Assembly (NCBI GenBank): GCA_023078685.1
Contig: JALGAS010000012.1
Location: forward strand, 62,001-126,000
Origin: Neopestalotiopsis rosae
Lineage: Eukaryota > Ascomycota > Sordariomycetes > Amphisphaeriales > Sporocadaceae
DNA length: 64,000 nucleotides
Direction: 5' to 3'
The position numbers were made by a program, and so were the translations under genes. This document shows positions 53,383 to 64,000 of the stretch, in pieces (the first letter of the stretch is position 1; every line of letters begins with the position of its first letter). The notes under the pieces are model-generated. The model was not told the DNA's origin, did not search any database, and saw nothing but the letters and a program-made list of their open reading frames with translations.

Positions 53383-54318
53383 TCAGACCCTGTTAAGGGG
53401 ATATGTTTTCCTTACGCCGTCCAATTCTCTACGCAGGAACTCTTCGAATGTGGTGAGGGGACCAATCCTTGAGAGCTCCGTCATATCAACGTAATCCGCC
53501 GCTGCCCTCATGGCCTTTTCAGAATTGATCAGAACACTGGAATTCACCTGGGCCTCGATCTCCTCATCTGTCATGAAGATGGCCTTGAATGACTCTTGCC
53601 GTCCCGTAGCCTTGGAAAGCTGATCTAGGGTTTGCTGCACAGTCAACATCTCGCTTCCGAGCGCTAAGGCCTTGCCATTGAACTTAGCAGGATCTTGAAA
53701 TGCGACAGCAGCAATCATGCCGATATCCTCGTGATCGAGAAGCGGAAGGAGTGTGTCAGCCGCCATAGCAGTGGTCCAGGTTCCCTTTTCGCGTATCTCT
53801 GGATATCTGCTGACTTTGGGCTCAATGAAGTTGGCCATGAGAAATCCGGGACGAAGAAATGTGTGGGAAACGAATCCAGCGTCTGCGACTGCTTGCTCGA
53901 TCATCTTTTTAGCCTGAAGATGCTTCTTCATGAAAGAGTTCTTGGTTTCAAATAATTGAGCCTCAAGCTGCGAAACGCCCAAGCTGGTGGACGCAACAAC
54001 TTGCTCAACGCCTGCGTCTTTCGCTATCTCCAAGATTCTTTGCGACTGTCGGTATTCCCACGTCAAGTCGGCAAAATTTGGCAACAAACACAGGAAAAGC
54101 TTGGCGCATCCCGCAATGCTGGTAGTCAGAGCCGCGACATTGTCCCAATCGCCTTCCGTGAGATGGACACCGGCAGCCTTGAGAGCTTCTGCTTTGGGCG
54201 TATCCAGGTTGCGCACAACTGCGCGGACATTCCACCCAAGCACAAGCAGCCGCCGAACAATTGCTCCACCCTGGGAGCCAGTAGCGCCGCTCACAAACAC
54301 GGTCGGGAACGAGGACAT
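53383..54318 (-). CDS. NmrA-like NAD(P)-binding Rossmann protein
   Basis: Single exon, 311 residues from the first ATG (54318). It opens with TVFVSGATGSQGGAIVRRLL, the glycine-rich NAD(P) loop of the atypical short-chain dehydrogenase/NmrA group. VRAVVRNLDTPKAEAL is the region that sets NADP preference. VEQVVASTSLGVSQ and THTFLRPGFLMANFIE are the usual mid-domain strands. The Tyr-x-x-x-Lys catalytic pair of classical reductases is not evident; FMKKHLQAKKMIEQ occupies that region. The family contains both redox sensors and real reductases (for example isoflavone-reductase-like enzymes). Its place inside the cluster favours a tailoring reductase or isomerase role, but this is inference. Confidence 0.85.
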   Translation of the reverse strand: MSSFPTVFVSGATGSQGGAIVRRLLVLGWNVRAVVRNLDTPKAEALKAAGVHLTEGDWDNVAALTTSIAGCAKLFLCLLPNFADLTWEYRQSQRILEIAKDAGVEQVVASTSLGVSQLEAQLFETKNSFMKKHLQAKKMIEQAVADAGFVSHTFLRPGFLMANFIEPKVSRYPEIREKGTWTTAMAADTLLPLLDHEDIGMIAAVAFQDPAKFNGKALALGSEMLTVQQTLDQLSKATGRQESFKAIFMTDEEIEAQVNSSVLINSEKAMRAAADYVDMTELSRIGPLTTFEEFLRRELDGVRKTYPLNRV

Positions 54319-55553
54319 GTCGATGAGGATGTAAAGGGATGTGACCAGAATAGACGATAAATGGCAGTTGTGTGAAAGAGTAACGTCCAAACGTGCCTAT
54401 TCAATAAGACTCTAGCCGGAACCGAGGACACTCCTACTACCGTACCATGGGATCATTGTATTGTTACATACAGAGTACAGTAGTGTGATTCTTATAGAGT
54501 ACATATCAAATATGTATTATTAGATTGCCTGGGTAGATAACTGTTTTTAGTGGAAACACAACCGCGAACCCATGTACTACGCTAGTGTACGGCACGGTGC
54601 ACGTTATCATTTGAATCTACTATGCACTTGTCTCTGTCAGATCGGCCTGGAAGAAGTGAGATGATCCTCCAAAGATCGTTGCTCGGCCTTCAAAACTCTG
54701 TGCTGGATTGGATGAACAACAGTGGATGTCGGTGACTGCCCTAGAGCTGACTGCAGGCTCAGGGAGTACGTAGTATGACTAGGTACAGAATCCAGATTAT
54801 ACGGCTAACGCAGTCGGTTGACAGCAGTGCGCGACCTAGGACCGACTACATACCTAGGTAGGTATGTAGAGGGCCTAGATTGCGTAGATTCTGGTCGAGG
54901 TCCAGGGCCTCTACACTCTGAATACGGCTAGTCTCGTCAGCGTACCCTTGGCGCTTCGGGATCTATGCGGATTTGGTTGCATCCTTACACAGTGCTCGTT
55001 TTTGCGTGCATTGCTGAATAACACCACAGTAAATTCAGCCCTCCTTTAGTTGCTAGGCGCACCCTAGGGACATTATCTTTGGGAGATTCGATCAGCGGAC
55101 GGACGCGGAGTTTGAGTAGGCATCAAGATACTGTGTAATAACATCTGTCCCCATGACTGCATCAACACATGGATGAAATTTAGAGAGTGCCTATTAGCGA
55201 TTGGCTGCCGTTGATCCCCATGTCTAATAGCTGTCCTGCTGCTGCTGGGGCCGGGGTGGAAGGGTAGTTGCCCATGGCCTGCCCAAATGCCGTCTGTGCC
55301 TGTGAACAGCCACTGCTCTTGTCCCTTGTTTCCCGTGCACCCGCGGAATAACTCACGGATTCATGTCCATTCGTGTTCTGCCGGCAGTATCAAACGAGGT
55401 GGCGAGTTAGAGGACCTGCCTGTTCCTCTCAATTGGCCAGCTGCACATCAGGAGCGCCCATCCACAGCTATCAATTGTCGCAGCAGCTCTCTTCTTTCTC
55501 TTTAATACGAATTGCGCGCCTGGGAACGACTTGTAACGTTGTCCTTACGCGCC
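54319..55553. promoter_or_regulatory. divergent region NmrA-like/MFS
   Basis: 1.2 kb upstream of both genes. It carries the near-palindromic inverted repeat 54846-54869, GTAC words near 54,465-54,510, a CCGGAACCG word at about 54,414 and a CTGCCGGCAG palindrome at about 55,378. No gene is seen. Confidence 0.5.
54846..54869. repeat. perfect inverted repeat, 11-base arms
   Basis: CTACATACCTA (54846-54856), two-base spacer GG, then TAGGTATGTAG (54859-54869). The near-complete palindrome could be a regulator site or a MITE/hairpin remnant. Confidence 0.85.
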
Positions 55554-57728
55554 ATGGCGAGCGATACAGCGAAATCTAGTGCGGCAGTCGATTCAGACCA
55601 GCAAATCATCGCCGCCGGCATGACCACCGAGGCCACCGCCAACACAGCTTCTGCCGATGCCGAAGGCTTCATGGTCGCCAAGCCGGAGCAAAAGCAGCTA
55701 GATGATGGCACGACGCAGTACGTGACTGGATACAAGCTGGCAATAGTCATTGCTAGCATCGCACTGTCATGTTTCTTGATGCTTCTTGACACCATGATAA
55801 TTAGCACGGTAATTCTGCCTTTAATGATCACTTTAGGAATTTGAAGTCCACGACTGATCAAGATATACTCTGTTGGCTATCAGGCCATTCCACGCATCAC
55901 TGACGACTTCAAATCTTTACATGATATTGGTTGGTACGCCAGTGCTTATCAATTTGGGAGGTGTGTACCTGTTGATCCTTTATCTTGTTTGTGCATAACA
56001 TGGGCAAAGTGCTCCCAGCTTTACCGAACATTGCAACTGACACAGCATGATCGCATAAAACAGTGCAGCACCTCAGCCATTAACGGGAAAGTTGTATACT
56101 CAGTTCAGCACCAAATGGACATTCCTTGTCTTTTTTGGAATTTTCGAGCTCGGCTCCATACTCTGCGGCGCTGCAGTTTCTTCCGTCATGTTGATCGTCG
56201 GACGCGCTGTTGCGGGACTCGGGGCTGCGGGAATCATTGTAGGGGCCATTACAATGATTGCTGGGTGCGCTCCGTTGGAGAGGCGCCCAGCTTTGCTTGG
56301 CATGCTCATGGGTTGTAAGTGTCTTGGTTAGGGAGAGACGTGGCTGAAAGGAAGAAAAGGAAATGAAGAAGCTTACATGCAAATCCAGTTAATCAACTCG
56401 GGCTCGTTGCTGGACCACTTGTTGGAGGAGCACTTACTGCCTATACCACGTGGCGATGGTGTTTTTATATCAACTTGCCACTCGGCGCCGTTGCCGTGAT
56501 TGGCATTATACTCCTTAGAGTACCGGAACAGACACCAAAACCCCCAGCTCTGTCAGTCTTGCCAAAGCTTCACCGCGTTCTCGATCTGGGTGGTTTCGTT
56601 CTTTTCGCTCCAGCGGTATTGCAGCTTCTCCTGGCTCTTCAATACGGAGGCGACCAATACGCCTGGAACTCGTCCCACGTTATTGGGCTATTCTGTGGAT
56701 CTGCTGTAACCTTTGTCGTTTGGCTTTTCTGGAACCATCGCAAGGGCGCTAGTGCCCTGCTGCCAGAAGCCATGATACGCCGAAGGGCTGTATGGACTGC
56801 GGGAGCATACCAAGCTTTTTTGATGTCTGCCATGTATGGCGCAACTTACTATCTGCCGATCTACTTTCAGGCTGTCAATAACGCCACTTCCATAATGAGC
56901 GGCGTGTACCTTTTACCGCTCATCCTCTCCCAGCTCGTTCTGGCCGCCGCCTCTGGACAGTTGAGTACGTTACCCGTACCATATCCTTATCTTGAAGTAT
57001 TTTGTGAAGCTATCAATCCGCTGACAGGGCCATCATGATTCAAAGTTACGAGAGTTGGTTATGTAATACCCTTTGCTATATTCTCAACAATACTTCTCAC
57101 GACGGCCAGCGGCCTTTATTCGCTCCTGCAGCCCAATGATGCAGCGGGGAAATGGGTTGGTTTCCAGATCATTGCCGGCGTCGGGTCCGGAGCCGGCTTA
57201 CAAGTGGTAAGTTTTGTTCCCGGAAACAGCTCCCTCTTGGCAGAACCTGACTTATGTTCATTTGGCCAGGCTACCATGGCTGTCCAAGCCGCCGTGAGTG
57301 GACAGGAGCTTGCTTCGGGTATGGCCTTTGTCATATTCAGTCAATCGTTGGGGCCGGCAATAGTCTTGGCGTTGAGCAACGTCATCTTCAGTGCAAGCCT
57401 CAAAACCCAACTAGCTGAGCGCGCTCCCAACGCCAATGCCACGGTCATTATTGACGCGGGAGCGACCGCCTTCCGGAACTATGTATCGCCTAGCGATCTC
57501 CCAGGTGTTCTAGAGGCTTACGCTAATAGTATTGATCGGGTCTTTTACCTAGTGGCTTCCGTGGCGGCATGTGGCGCCATCTTTTTGTGGGGTATGGGCT
57601 GGCACGATCTCCGGCGGAAGCCAAAGCCTGAGGCCGCGGGGCCTGGGATCAAGGCGGGCCCGGCGGGAGCTAAGACTGAAAAGATGGATGCGGATAAAGC
57701 CGAAACAGAAGAAGGCCAGATAGCGTAG
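55554..57728 (+). CDS. MFS multidrug/toxin-type efflux transporter (DHA2, 14-TM type)
   Basis: Six exons: 55554-55808, 55884-55960, 56064-56314, 56389-56964, 57046-57206 and 57270-57728 (592 residues). The ATG context GCCATGGCG is excellent. A charged cytosolic N-terminus precedes the first helix. Family landmarks: LLDTMIISTAIPRITDDF (motif D1-like end of TM1), GWYASAYQFGSAAPQPLTGKLY, RAVAGLGAAGIIVGA and motif C LGLVAGPLVGGALT, the antiporter signature. The C-terminal tail is hydrophilic and Lys/Glu-rich. Such proton-driven exporters usually move the cluster product out of the cell and give self-resistance. It is the rightmost gene with a clear cluster role. Confidence 0.92.
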
Positions 57729-59207
57729 TCCAGTATGGAGAGAAGAGAGAAGTGGTGCGTCCCTCGGATCCTGATAAGAGCTATCATTTTTGATCCATCA
57801 ACGTCTTTCGCTTACTACAAAGTACGCGGTTCGCTAGACTGTTAAGGTAGCAGAATGGGATTCTAGGGATGCTCGGTAATTTATTGCACATCCTTCGTCG
57901 TGTTCCAAACCACTCCTTGGCCCATTGCAATGCGCTGATGATGATACGCGGTGGCACGATGCACTATGAAATGGCTAGCCCGTCATAGTGCGCGAAACAT
58001 CCAAATAGTCAAAAGCAGGACAGGCAATGGCACACAGTCAACGGCAAATTCTATTCAGGAGTGTTTGGAAAAATCCCTTTTACACGTACTAACCTTACAT
58101 TGGTAGCAGGCTTACAGTTAGTTAGCCTGACGTTGCAGCCTTGGCAGTTCAATATTATGTATGCCAACGGCAAAGACCGGACAAGACTACCCAATCTAGT
58201 GTGGATTGACATCGGCCCAGCACCACCTTGCACTGTGTACTACAGTACAGACGCTGAAGCTGGTGTGGTGTACGGGACTTTAATGAATCCCAGTTTCCAT
58301 CAATGCTGGCATGCAACTGAACCCAATCACTTAGTATTGCACAGTACTGTGGACCTACAGAGCCTACAAGTTTTGCATAGTAGGTAGAATCTGGCTACTG
58401 CGGTCCCCCATACCATGTACGTAGGAGATCAAAATGACACTTTCTTCCTCGGAACCCGATTCTGGCTGTGAAGATGGGGCAGAATATGTATGGACTGTCT
58501 CACGATTCCCACCTCGATGGCCTTCTCGGTCAAATTCATCATACCTTTGCAACTGCGCGTGATCAAGACTTTGGGGTCCATGATCAAGTTGTTGGTCCCG
58601 ACCCCCCTAGTATCTTGTGCCATTAAAGATGATCTGGTCTTCAAAAGTATGGGCCTTGACTGTTTCGAGAAGTATATCAGAGGCATCACTAGCTACGACG
58701 CTGTCCACTACATAGTATACCATCATACTAATCTTAGTTGCGGATGGTTGTGCACCGATACCGAGGTGGTGCTGAGGTGTAGAGCGACCATGGCAAACCT
58801 GAGATTGCCTTGGTGAAGGACGAGCAGGGTACCGCCTGGCTACATAGTATGCGCAGCACAATTTGAGTTGGGTCATGAAATGACCTTGGCAAATGCACAT
58901 TACTAAATATAGTATCTAGGAGGATGCTTAGTAGTGATTTGTGCTACTTTACTGTGCGTGCTCGACGAATTAGGAACCCATGTCATAACACCATGGCGTT
59001 CTTGGTACCGGGTCTTCTCCTCGTTAAAGAGACAGCCCGGCCTGGGTTGCACGAGCCCTCTTCTTCCACTCTTCTGGTCGTTCTATCCTGCGTGCTCAGT
59101 CAGAGTTGAAGGCCGTCGTTTCGCAAACTTGAAGACATCCGTGTTGCTTTTCGGTCCTAATCTCAAGAAAAAGTCGAGTCCGACCAAATCGAGTTCTTGC
59201 CATCACG
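57729..59207. other. intergenic, no gene seen
   Basis: 1.5 kb with several TACATAGTAC/ACAGTAC-type words (about 58,235-58,250; 58,335-58,385; 58,700-58,715; 58,840). Frames on both strands are short and featureless. Confidence 0.5.
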
Positions 59208-60361
59208 ATGTCTTCTACTCACGTCCCTAATCCGAATGACCTAGGCCGTGGGCCCATGATCATGGGAATATTGTGGCCTTGTATGGCCATCGCTACGTTC
59301 GTCGTGGCCGCTCGACTCCGAGTTCGCGCCAAAACCCATTCTCTGTACTGGGACGATTGGTTCATGCTTGCTGCTCTCGTAAGACTTATAGGTTGATCCC
59401 AATATCCCAGCGCTGAACAAGATGCTCATATCTGTGTACAGATCCTGCAACTATTTTGCATGTGCGCCATTTCGGTCGCATTTCACTACGGTCTAGGCAA
59501 ACACGATTACGACTTTACTTCGTTCGACGAAATGGTCACGGTGCTCAAGTGGAGCTGGATCCAAATGATTCCAGGCTGCTGCACTTCAATCTTGGCACGC
59601 ATTTCCGCTGCCATTCTTCTGATCAATATCTTTGGTGTTCGTCGATGGTTCAGAATGTATTTGCTCATTCTTACACCACTGCAAACCATCGGTGCCATTG
59701 TCGTCATCCTCGTCAACTGGCTGCAAGTTTCGCCAGTGGAAGGCCTTTGGAACCCGACAATTGCGGTCCGACATCTGGATTCGAGGGTCGCACTTTATAC
59801 TGCATACGTTGGTCAATGTGAGTTTGTACCTTATTGTATAAACTGTACCCATTTTGGAAGCCCATATGCTGACCAAGACACTCTCCAGCACTCTTTACAC
59901 TCGCGGACTTCACTTACGTCTTGTTTCCAACCATCATCATCTGGAACCTGCAAATGGAACTCAGCCGCCGCATCGGCCTGATCCTACTCATGAGCCTGTC
60001 TATTTTGACCGTCGTCGCCTCCATTATGAAGACCATCATGACACAAAAGATCTCGTCCGAGACTGTCGAGCCGCAGTACACGAGCACCCTGTCGGCCCTC
60101 TTCTCCAACCTGGAGCAGCTCTCCGTCATCGTCATGGGCTCGCTGCCGCCGCTGCGCGCCAGCTTTGTCAACTTTGAATTCAAGGGTTTCAAGAGCCTGG
60201 GCTCCTCGTTGGCTAGTCTCTTTACGGGCACGCGCAGCAGGAAGTCGAATACCGACGCCAGCGCCACCTTTGAGAAACCGCCCTCATCGGCACAAAGCCT
60301 TGGCCCAAATCGAGGGTCGTACAAGGGGGACCGCTTGTCCGAGAGTGCAAGCGAGCAATAA
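59208..60361 (+). CDS. fungal rhodopsin-domain (Pth11-like) seven-helix membrane protein
   Basis: Three exons: 59208-59378, 59442-59817 and 59889-60361 (339 residues). Family features: IATFVVAARLRVRAK followed by LYWDDWFMLAAL (the conserved DDW), HYGLGKHDYDF (the conserved GLGxH), CCTSILARISAAILLINIFG, VNWLQVSPVEGLWNP (usually a cysteine-bearing loop, with the typical P-x-x-x-LW), a DFTYVLFPTIIIWNLQM helix and a soluble Ser/Lys-rich tail. It has no CFEM domain. Members are putative GPCR-like or structural plasma-membrane proteins, one of them being the Pth11 appressorium receptor; most have no known ligand. It lies 1.5 kb beyond the MFS exporter, so cluster membership is open. Confidence 0.88.
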
Positions 60362-62565
60362 GGACACGTCGTGGGAGTGGGGTTTCATCGGTGTCTATAC
60401 TATTCACGTTACTGGCTCATTTAAGCTAGGAGCAAATAGTTGAGTATTAAAAGATTTACAATTCGAGCATGTCTTGCACCAGATTGGCGGACGGATGGGT
60501 ACTTTGATTTTCTATGTTGAGCTACGTGGGAATGATACCAAGATATGCAAGCGGCGCTCTAAGAAAGTTGCAAAAACATGTATTTAAGCATGAAATTGAT
60601 CAATCACTTCGTCAATGTGTGTATATGCGAGCTTAGGCGTATGTCTTCTTCGTTTGTTGTATTTCGGTCGCATTGTGGCGCACATCTAAAGACCACGCTC
60701 TGGCTGTTTTGACTTAGCAGAATTTCCTTTAGACTGGACCGCATACAATTCCCACGCTGTAAAAAGTCTTACCAAGCATCTGGCATCCTGTCGCTATCTG
60801 AGCGTCTGGATTTCAAAACAAGTGAATGGCCACATCATTGTTCAGCATAACCGCCCGCCCCCACATTTTGACGCCGGCTATTAAAGGACGCTTCCGTTCG
60901 GGAATGATATTGGAAAAAGAAAGGTTGACTGTGAAGATCCCGCTCTGCGGCAAGTGCGGCCGACCATGATACCGTGCATTATCTTAGCCACCCAAAAGGG
61001 CCATTGATATGCAAAGATGCATTGTATTAGGTGAGAAAGAACTAGGCCGGGTTCTGAGGGCACATCAAGGACTATTGGGATCAAACTTTGTGTTGTAGGC
61101 ATGGCGCCACGAAACGTGTGTGCCCTCTCAATTAACGGTTGGAGCCCACCCACAGAGCCTTACCATGTAAACTACTGTCACAGTACTACAGTGTATGTAG
61201 GTCTGACAGGGAGTATGGGCGGTCTACCTGACCTACTGTGTAAGGCCGAACACATCTTGCTGAAGGATCGGTATCCTTGTCGTCTTAGCGGTTGGTCCCT
61301 GAGTCCTAGAGCTTTTGTTAGTATACATGGTAACATTTCCACTCCTGGGCCGGGTAAGCGGCTTCCTACTGGCTCGCTTCAATCGAACCATCAAAAGGAT
61401 AAACGAGACAACGGCAGCGACTGATCCTTCAGCGGAAGGATTCGGGATTCTACCGGCAGCTGGTCATGATGGATGTTGTGCGCACGACGGATCTTCAACT
61501 GCCGGGCAGTACCGCGCAGGTGTGGCTTTGAAGTTATTAACCAAGACTATGTAGCGTTTAGATGGTAGCAGATGGAAATTTTAGTGGTTCACGGAACATC
61601 CAGAAACCAACACAGACAGGCACAGGATGCCGTTATTCGAGGCATTATTGTCCTTGTGCTCCCCTGGCGCTATATTTCCATACCCCGCCTTGCCCGCCTG
61701 ATACTTGGACCATGTCAATGTCTTCCAAAAAAAAAAAAAAAAAAAAAAAAGGTGTTGGTGCATCATTTGAACAGAAGCGATTTAATTAGCTCATTGGCCC
61801 CCAAAGTCCCAACCCCTCCCAGAAGCAGGCAGAGAGGCACTTTTCACATTCCATGTAGTGCTAGGTAACTGAGGACGCGTTGGGGGCTGAGTCTGTAGGT
61901 ACCTGCCCTTGCGACGTCCCATACCTTGCAAGTGCAGTATGACACTGCACAGTCCAGTTGAAAAAATCACTGCTGAGCCAATCTCCTGGGGCGGGTGGTC
62001 ACTGTGCATAAGTAGCGCTTAAGGCCAGCCGGTAGCCTACGGAAAATTACTGTGTACTTCGTACATGGTCCGCTGTGTACGATATACACATAAGTTTGTC
62101 GGTTGGGGTCCCAGGAATGAGGAGGTGGGCCCAACATGAAGCATGCAGCTAAGGGTTACCTAGCGATATGCAATGCAGATGTGCATAGTATAATCACCAA
62201 CATGTTACATTTGCTAGAGCGCGCGTGGTGTATTATTAGTGATGGAATTTGTTTACCTATTTGTTTTTATTTTCCCTTTTGTCAAGGTCAAATAATCGGA
62301 AATATCAGTGCTTTGCAGATTCAAGGATGATCATTAGTTGGCTGCAACAGACCAGGCAGAAAAACCCCGCACTATTTGTGCTGCACAGTGAGTCTCGGAA
62401 TTGAAAGCAATCAACTCTTCCATCAAGTATTTGTAGAAGAAAGGTTTCTTGAATGCTTTCCTCCCCCTCGTACGCCAATGAAAGAAGTCTTGACCAACTG
62501 AGCCAGCACCACGGTCTTTTCTCAGGTCTCATCTTTGCAAAGTCTCGCTTTTCACTCCATTCAAC
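60362..62565. other. intergenic with A24 tract; no gene accepted
   Basis: 2.2 kb. A plus-strand frame at 61315-61554 (FPLLGRVSGFLLARFNRTIK and so on) looks protein-like but is short and isolated, so it may be a decayed gene fragment. GTAC-type words recur at about 61,165-61,200 and 62,050-62,095. Confidence 0.45.
61727..61750. repeat. A24 homopolymer tract
   Basis: Twenty-four consecutive A on the plus strand. It could be the tail of an old retroposed copy or simple slippage; no target-site duplication was recognised. Confidence 0.95.
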
Positions 62566-63046
62566 ATGACCTTCAGCATTCTCATCTTCAACTATCGCAA
62601 GCCCGGTGTGTCTCCGGCCGAGTTCCGCACCGAGTGTGAGGCTCTTATTCCTCTACTTAAAGAGATCACTGGCGAACATTTTCCGCTCACGCACACCCGC
62701 CGCTACCTCCACCGCACTGTAAGAGGGTTTTTCCTTTCTTTGTTTTTTAGAGAACAGTAAAGACTACCGTGGCTAATTATGTGTCAATTTCTAGGAGGGC
62801 AAGGGTGAGACCGAGCGGAACCCATCAACCCCAGCGACCGTCCCGCGAGGCTCTCAGGCTGACTTTGACTACGATGCCATTGCCGAGCTGACCTTTGCCG
62901 ACCAGGCGGCTTTTGGTAAATTCATTGGCCTTATGCAGCAGCCTGATAACGCCAAGAGAATTGCCGAAGCGGAGGAGAAGGTCATGGATAAGACCAAGAG
63001 CGGCATTGTTGTCTTGGGGGAGACTATTGTTACGTCAAAGGACTAA
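62566..63046 (+). CDS. EthD-domain-like small protein
   Basis: Two exons, 62566-62718 and 62795-63046 (76-base intron, phase 0), giving 134 residues. Opening FSILIFNYRKPGVSPAEFRTECEALI and the later DYDAIAELTFADQAAFGKFI are the two halves of a ferredoxin-like (dimeric alpha/beta barrel) EthD fold. The middle HTRRYLHRTEGKGETER links them. EthD relatives include uncharacterised proteins and fungal dehydratases/decarboxylases that act on aromatic polyketides. Without catalytic data its role is open. It is 4.8 kb right of the MFS gene, so a tailoring role in the cluster is possible but weakly supported. Confidence 0.8.
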
Positions 63047-64000
63047 AGGCAGACGGTCGAGGAACATGAGCAATCCATACGCTACTATTGATTGAAAGAC
63101 TCTAATTTGAATTTTTTTTGGCTTAATTTGATGACATTGATGTGTACTAGAAATACTCTGTTCGTGAATCTTTTCTTGTTTTTTTTTTCCTGGTGCGGAA
63201 ATAGTATATTCTAGACTAATACTTCGCACTTTGCTAGCCTTACTCGCCTCATCCATTGAGCACGTGCTCTAGACCTGACCAAAGTTCCCTTTGACTGACA
63301 TTCGTGGTCAATGGTTTAAAGTTATGATTTTTGTGGTAGCCACAACGGTTCATAATTCTCTAAGTCTTAATGCGACCGAGTGCAATTTATTGTTGGCTCT
63401 TGGCTAGGCGAGAGTCAGTGAGAAGCCACCAGTTGAACGCTACATGTGGAAAGGAGCATTTGGGTATTGGTACAAAGCTTGTTTCTCTCATTTGTTGGTG
63501 TCTTGGTTTGGCTGAAGGCAGGATGGCGAACCCATTGCTTCAGTCGTCCCCGTCAAGAACTTCTCAGTGAACGTGCTTCAACATCGAAACAAATGATATA
63601 TTTGTTCTATTACTTTCGTAATGATCGATTCATTCAATGCTTCCCGTCCTATCAAGGATGCAAGCAAATTCTCACCATCATCAAGCACTCGGAACACTAC
63701 TGGTTTTTTTGCTTCCGAACTACGATTCTTGAAACAACCGCGCCGAAATGGCTTATTTTGCATGGGAAATTGGTCAAATCATCATAGTCAAATTTAGGAT
63801 CTCTCGTGACTAGAGAGCAATATCCGATCATCACCATTGTTCTATCATATGTTTGACGCGTGTCCTGTCGAAATGTTCCAGGCAGAACCCAATTCTGGTG
63901 CCACGTTGCGACGTAATTACATCACATCGGATTATAAACATGGGGCATATTTGCGTCGACGTTCTCAAAACACGTACACAGTATGCAGCAATTACCTAGG
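63047..64000. other. intergenic to window end, no gene accepted
   Basis: AT-rich. The frame at 63446-63787 has no recognisable features. A gene starting beyond the window cannot be excluded. Confidence 0.45.

Noticed and set aside
1..64000. CRISPR array, rRNA, intact transposon or viral genes
   Set aside because: No regularly spaced repeats, ribosomal sequence, reverse transcriptase, integrase, transposase or capsid-like frame was recognised anywhere in the window.

Overview
The window is nuclear DNA from a filamentous ascomycete (Pezizomycotina). The genes are spliced, with 50-100 base introns that start GTAAGT/GTGAGT/GTATGT-like and end YAG. The families are typical of mould genomes: NACHT-type NLR-like receptors, a Pth11-like rhodopsin-fold protein, an NRPS-like synthetase, and CAZymes of GH79 and GH43. 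I cannot fix the genus. No bacterial operon features, rRNA, CRISPR array or intact transposon is visible.

Left part (0.7-24 kb): a GH79 glycosidase (697-2532); a G-rich, C-poor gene-free stretch (about 2.95-4.2 kb); a GNAT acetyltransferase and a DsbA/FrnE-like oxidoreductase (6.8-8.4 kb); about 6 kb without a recognisable gene; then a ThrE-domain membrane transporter (14.5-16.8 kb), an FMN-dependent alpha-hydroxyacid oxidase/dehydrogenase (17.9-19.4 kb), a secreted GH43 arabinanase (19.8-21.0 kb, minus) and a YTP1-like multi-pass membrane protein (22.2-23.9 kb, minus).

Middle part (25.6-39.8 kb): two NLR-like STAND NTPases on the plus strand. One is a 952-residue NACHT protein without visible repeats. 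The other is a 2003-residue single-exon NACHT-ankyrin protein. Between them lie a glutathione S-transferase and a small secreted protein. An F-box-like protein gene with a 13-base tandem duplication and compensating frameshifts follows on the minus strand.

Right part (41.0-57.7 kb): a secondary-metabolite gene cluster. It holds an O-methyltransferase, a cytochrome P450, a DUF4267 membrane protein, an A-T-TE NRPS-like synthetase of the type that condenses aromatic alpha-keto acids, a second O-methyltransferase, an NmrA-like NAD(P)-binding protein and a 14-TM-type MFS exporter. Two divergent promoters organise it (OMT1/P450 and synthetase/OMT2), and they share the nonamer CCGGCGGTC. A plausible logic is that the synthetase dimerises an aryl pyruvate into a furanone, butyrolactone or quinone core, the P450, reductase and two methyltransferases decorate it, and the MFS protein exports it. 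No pathway-specific transcription factor and no aminotransferase lie in the window. Further right are a rhodopsin-fold membrane protein (59.2-60.4 kb) and a small EthD-like protein (62.6-63.0 kb), which may or may not belong to the cluster. Gene models with introns were spliced by hand. Each assembles into one continuous frame with a length divisible by three.
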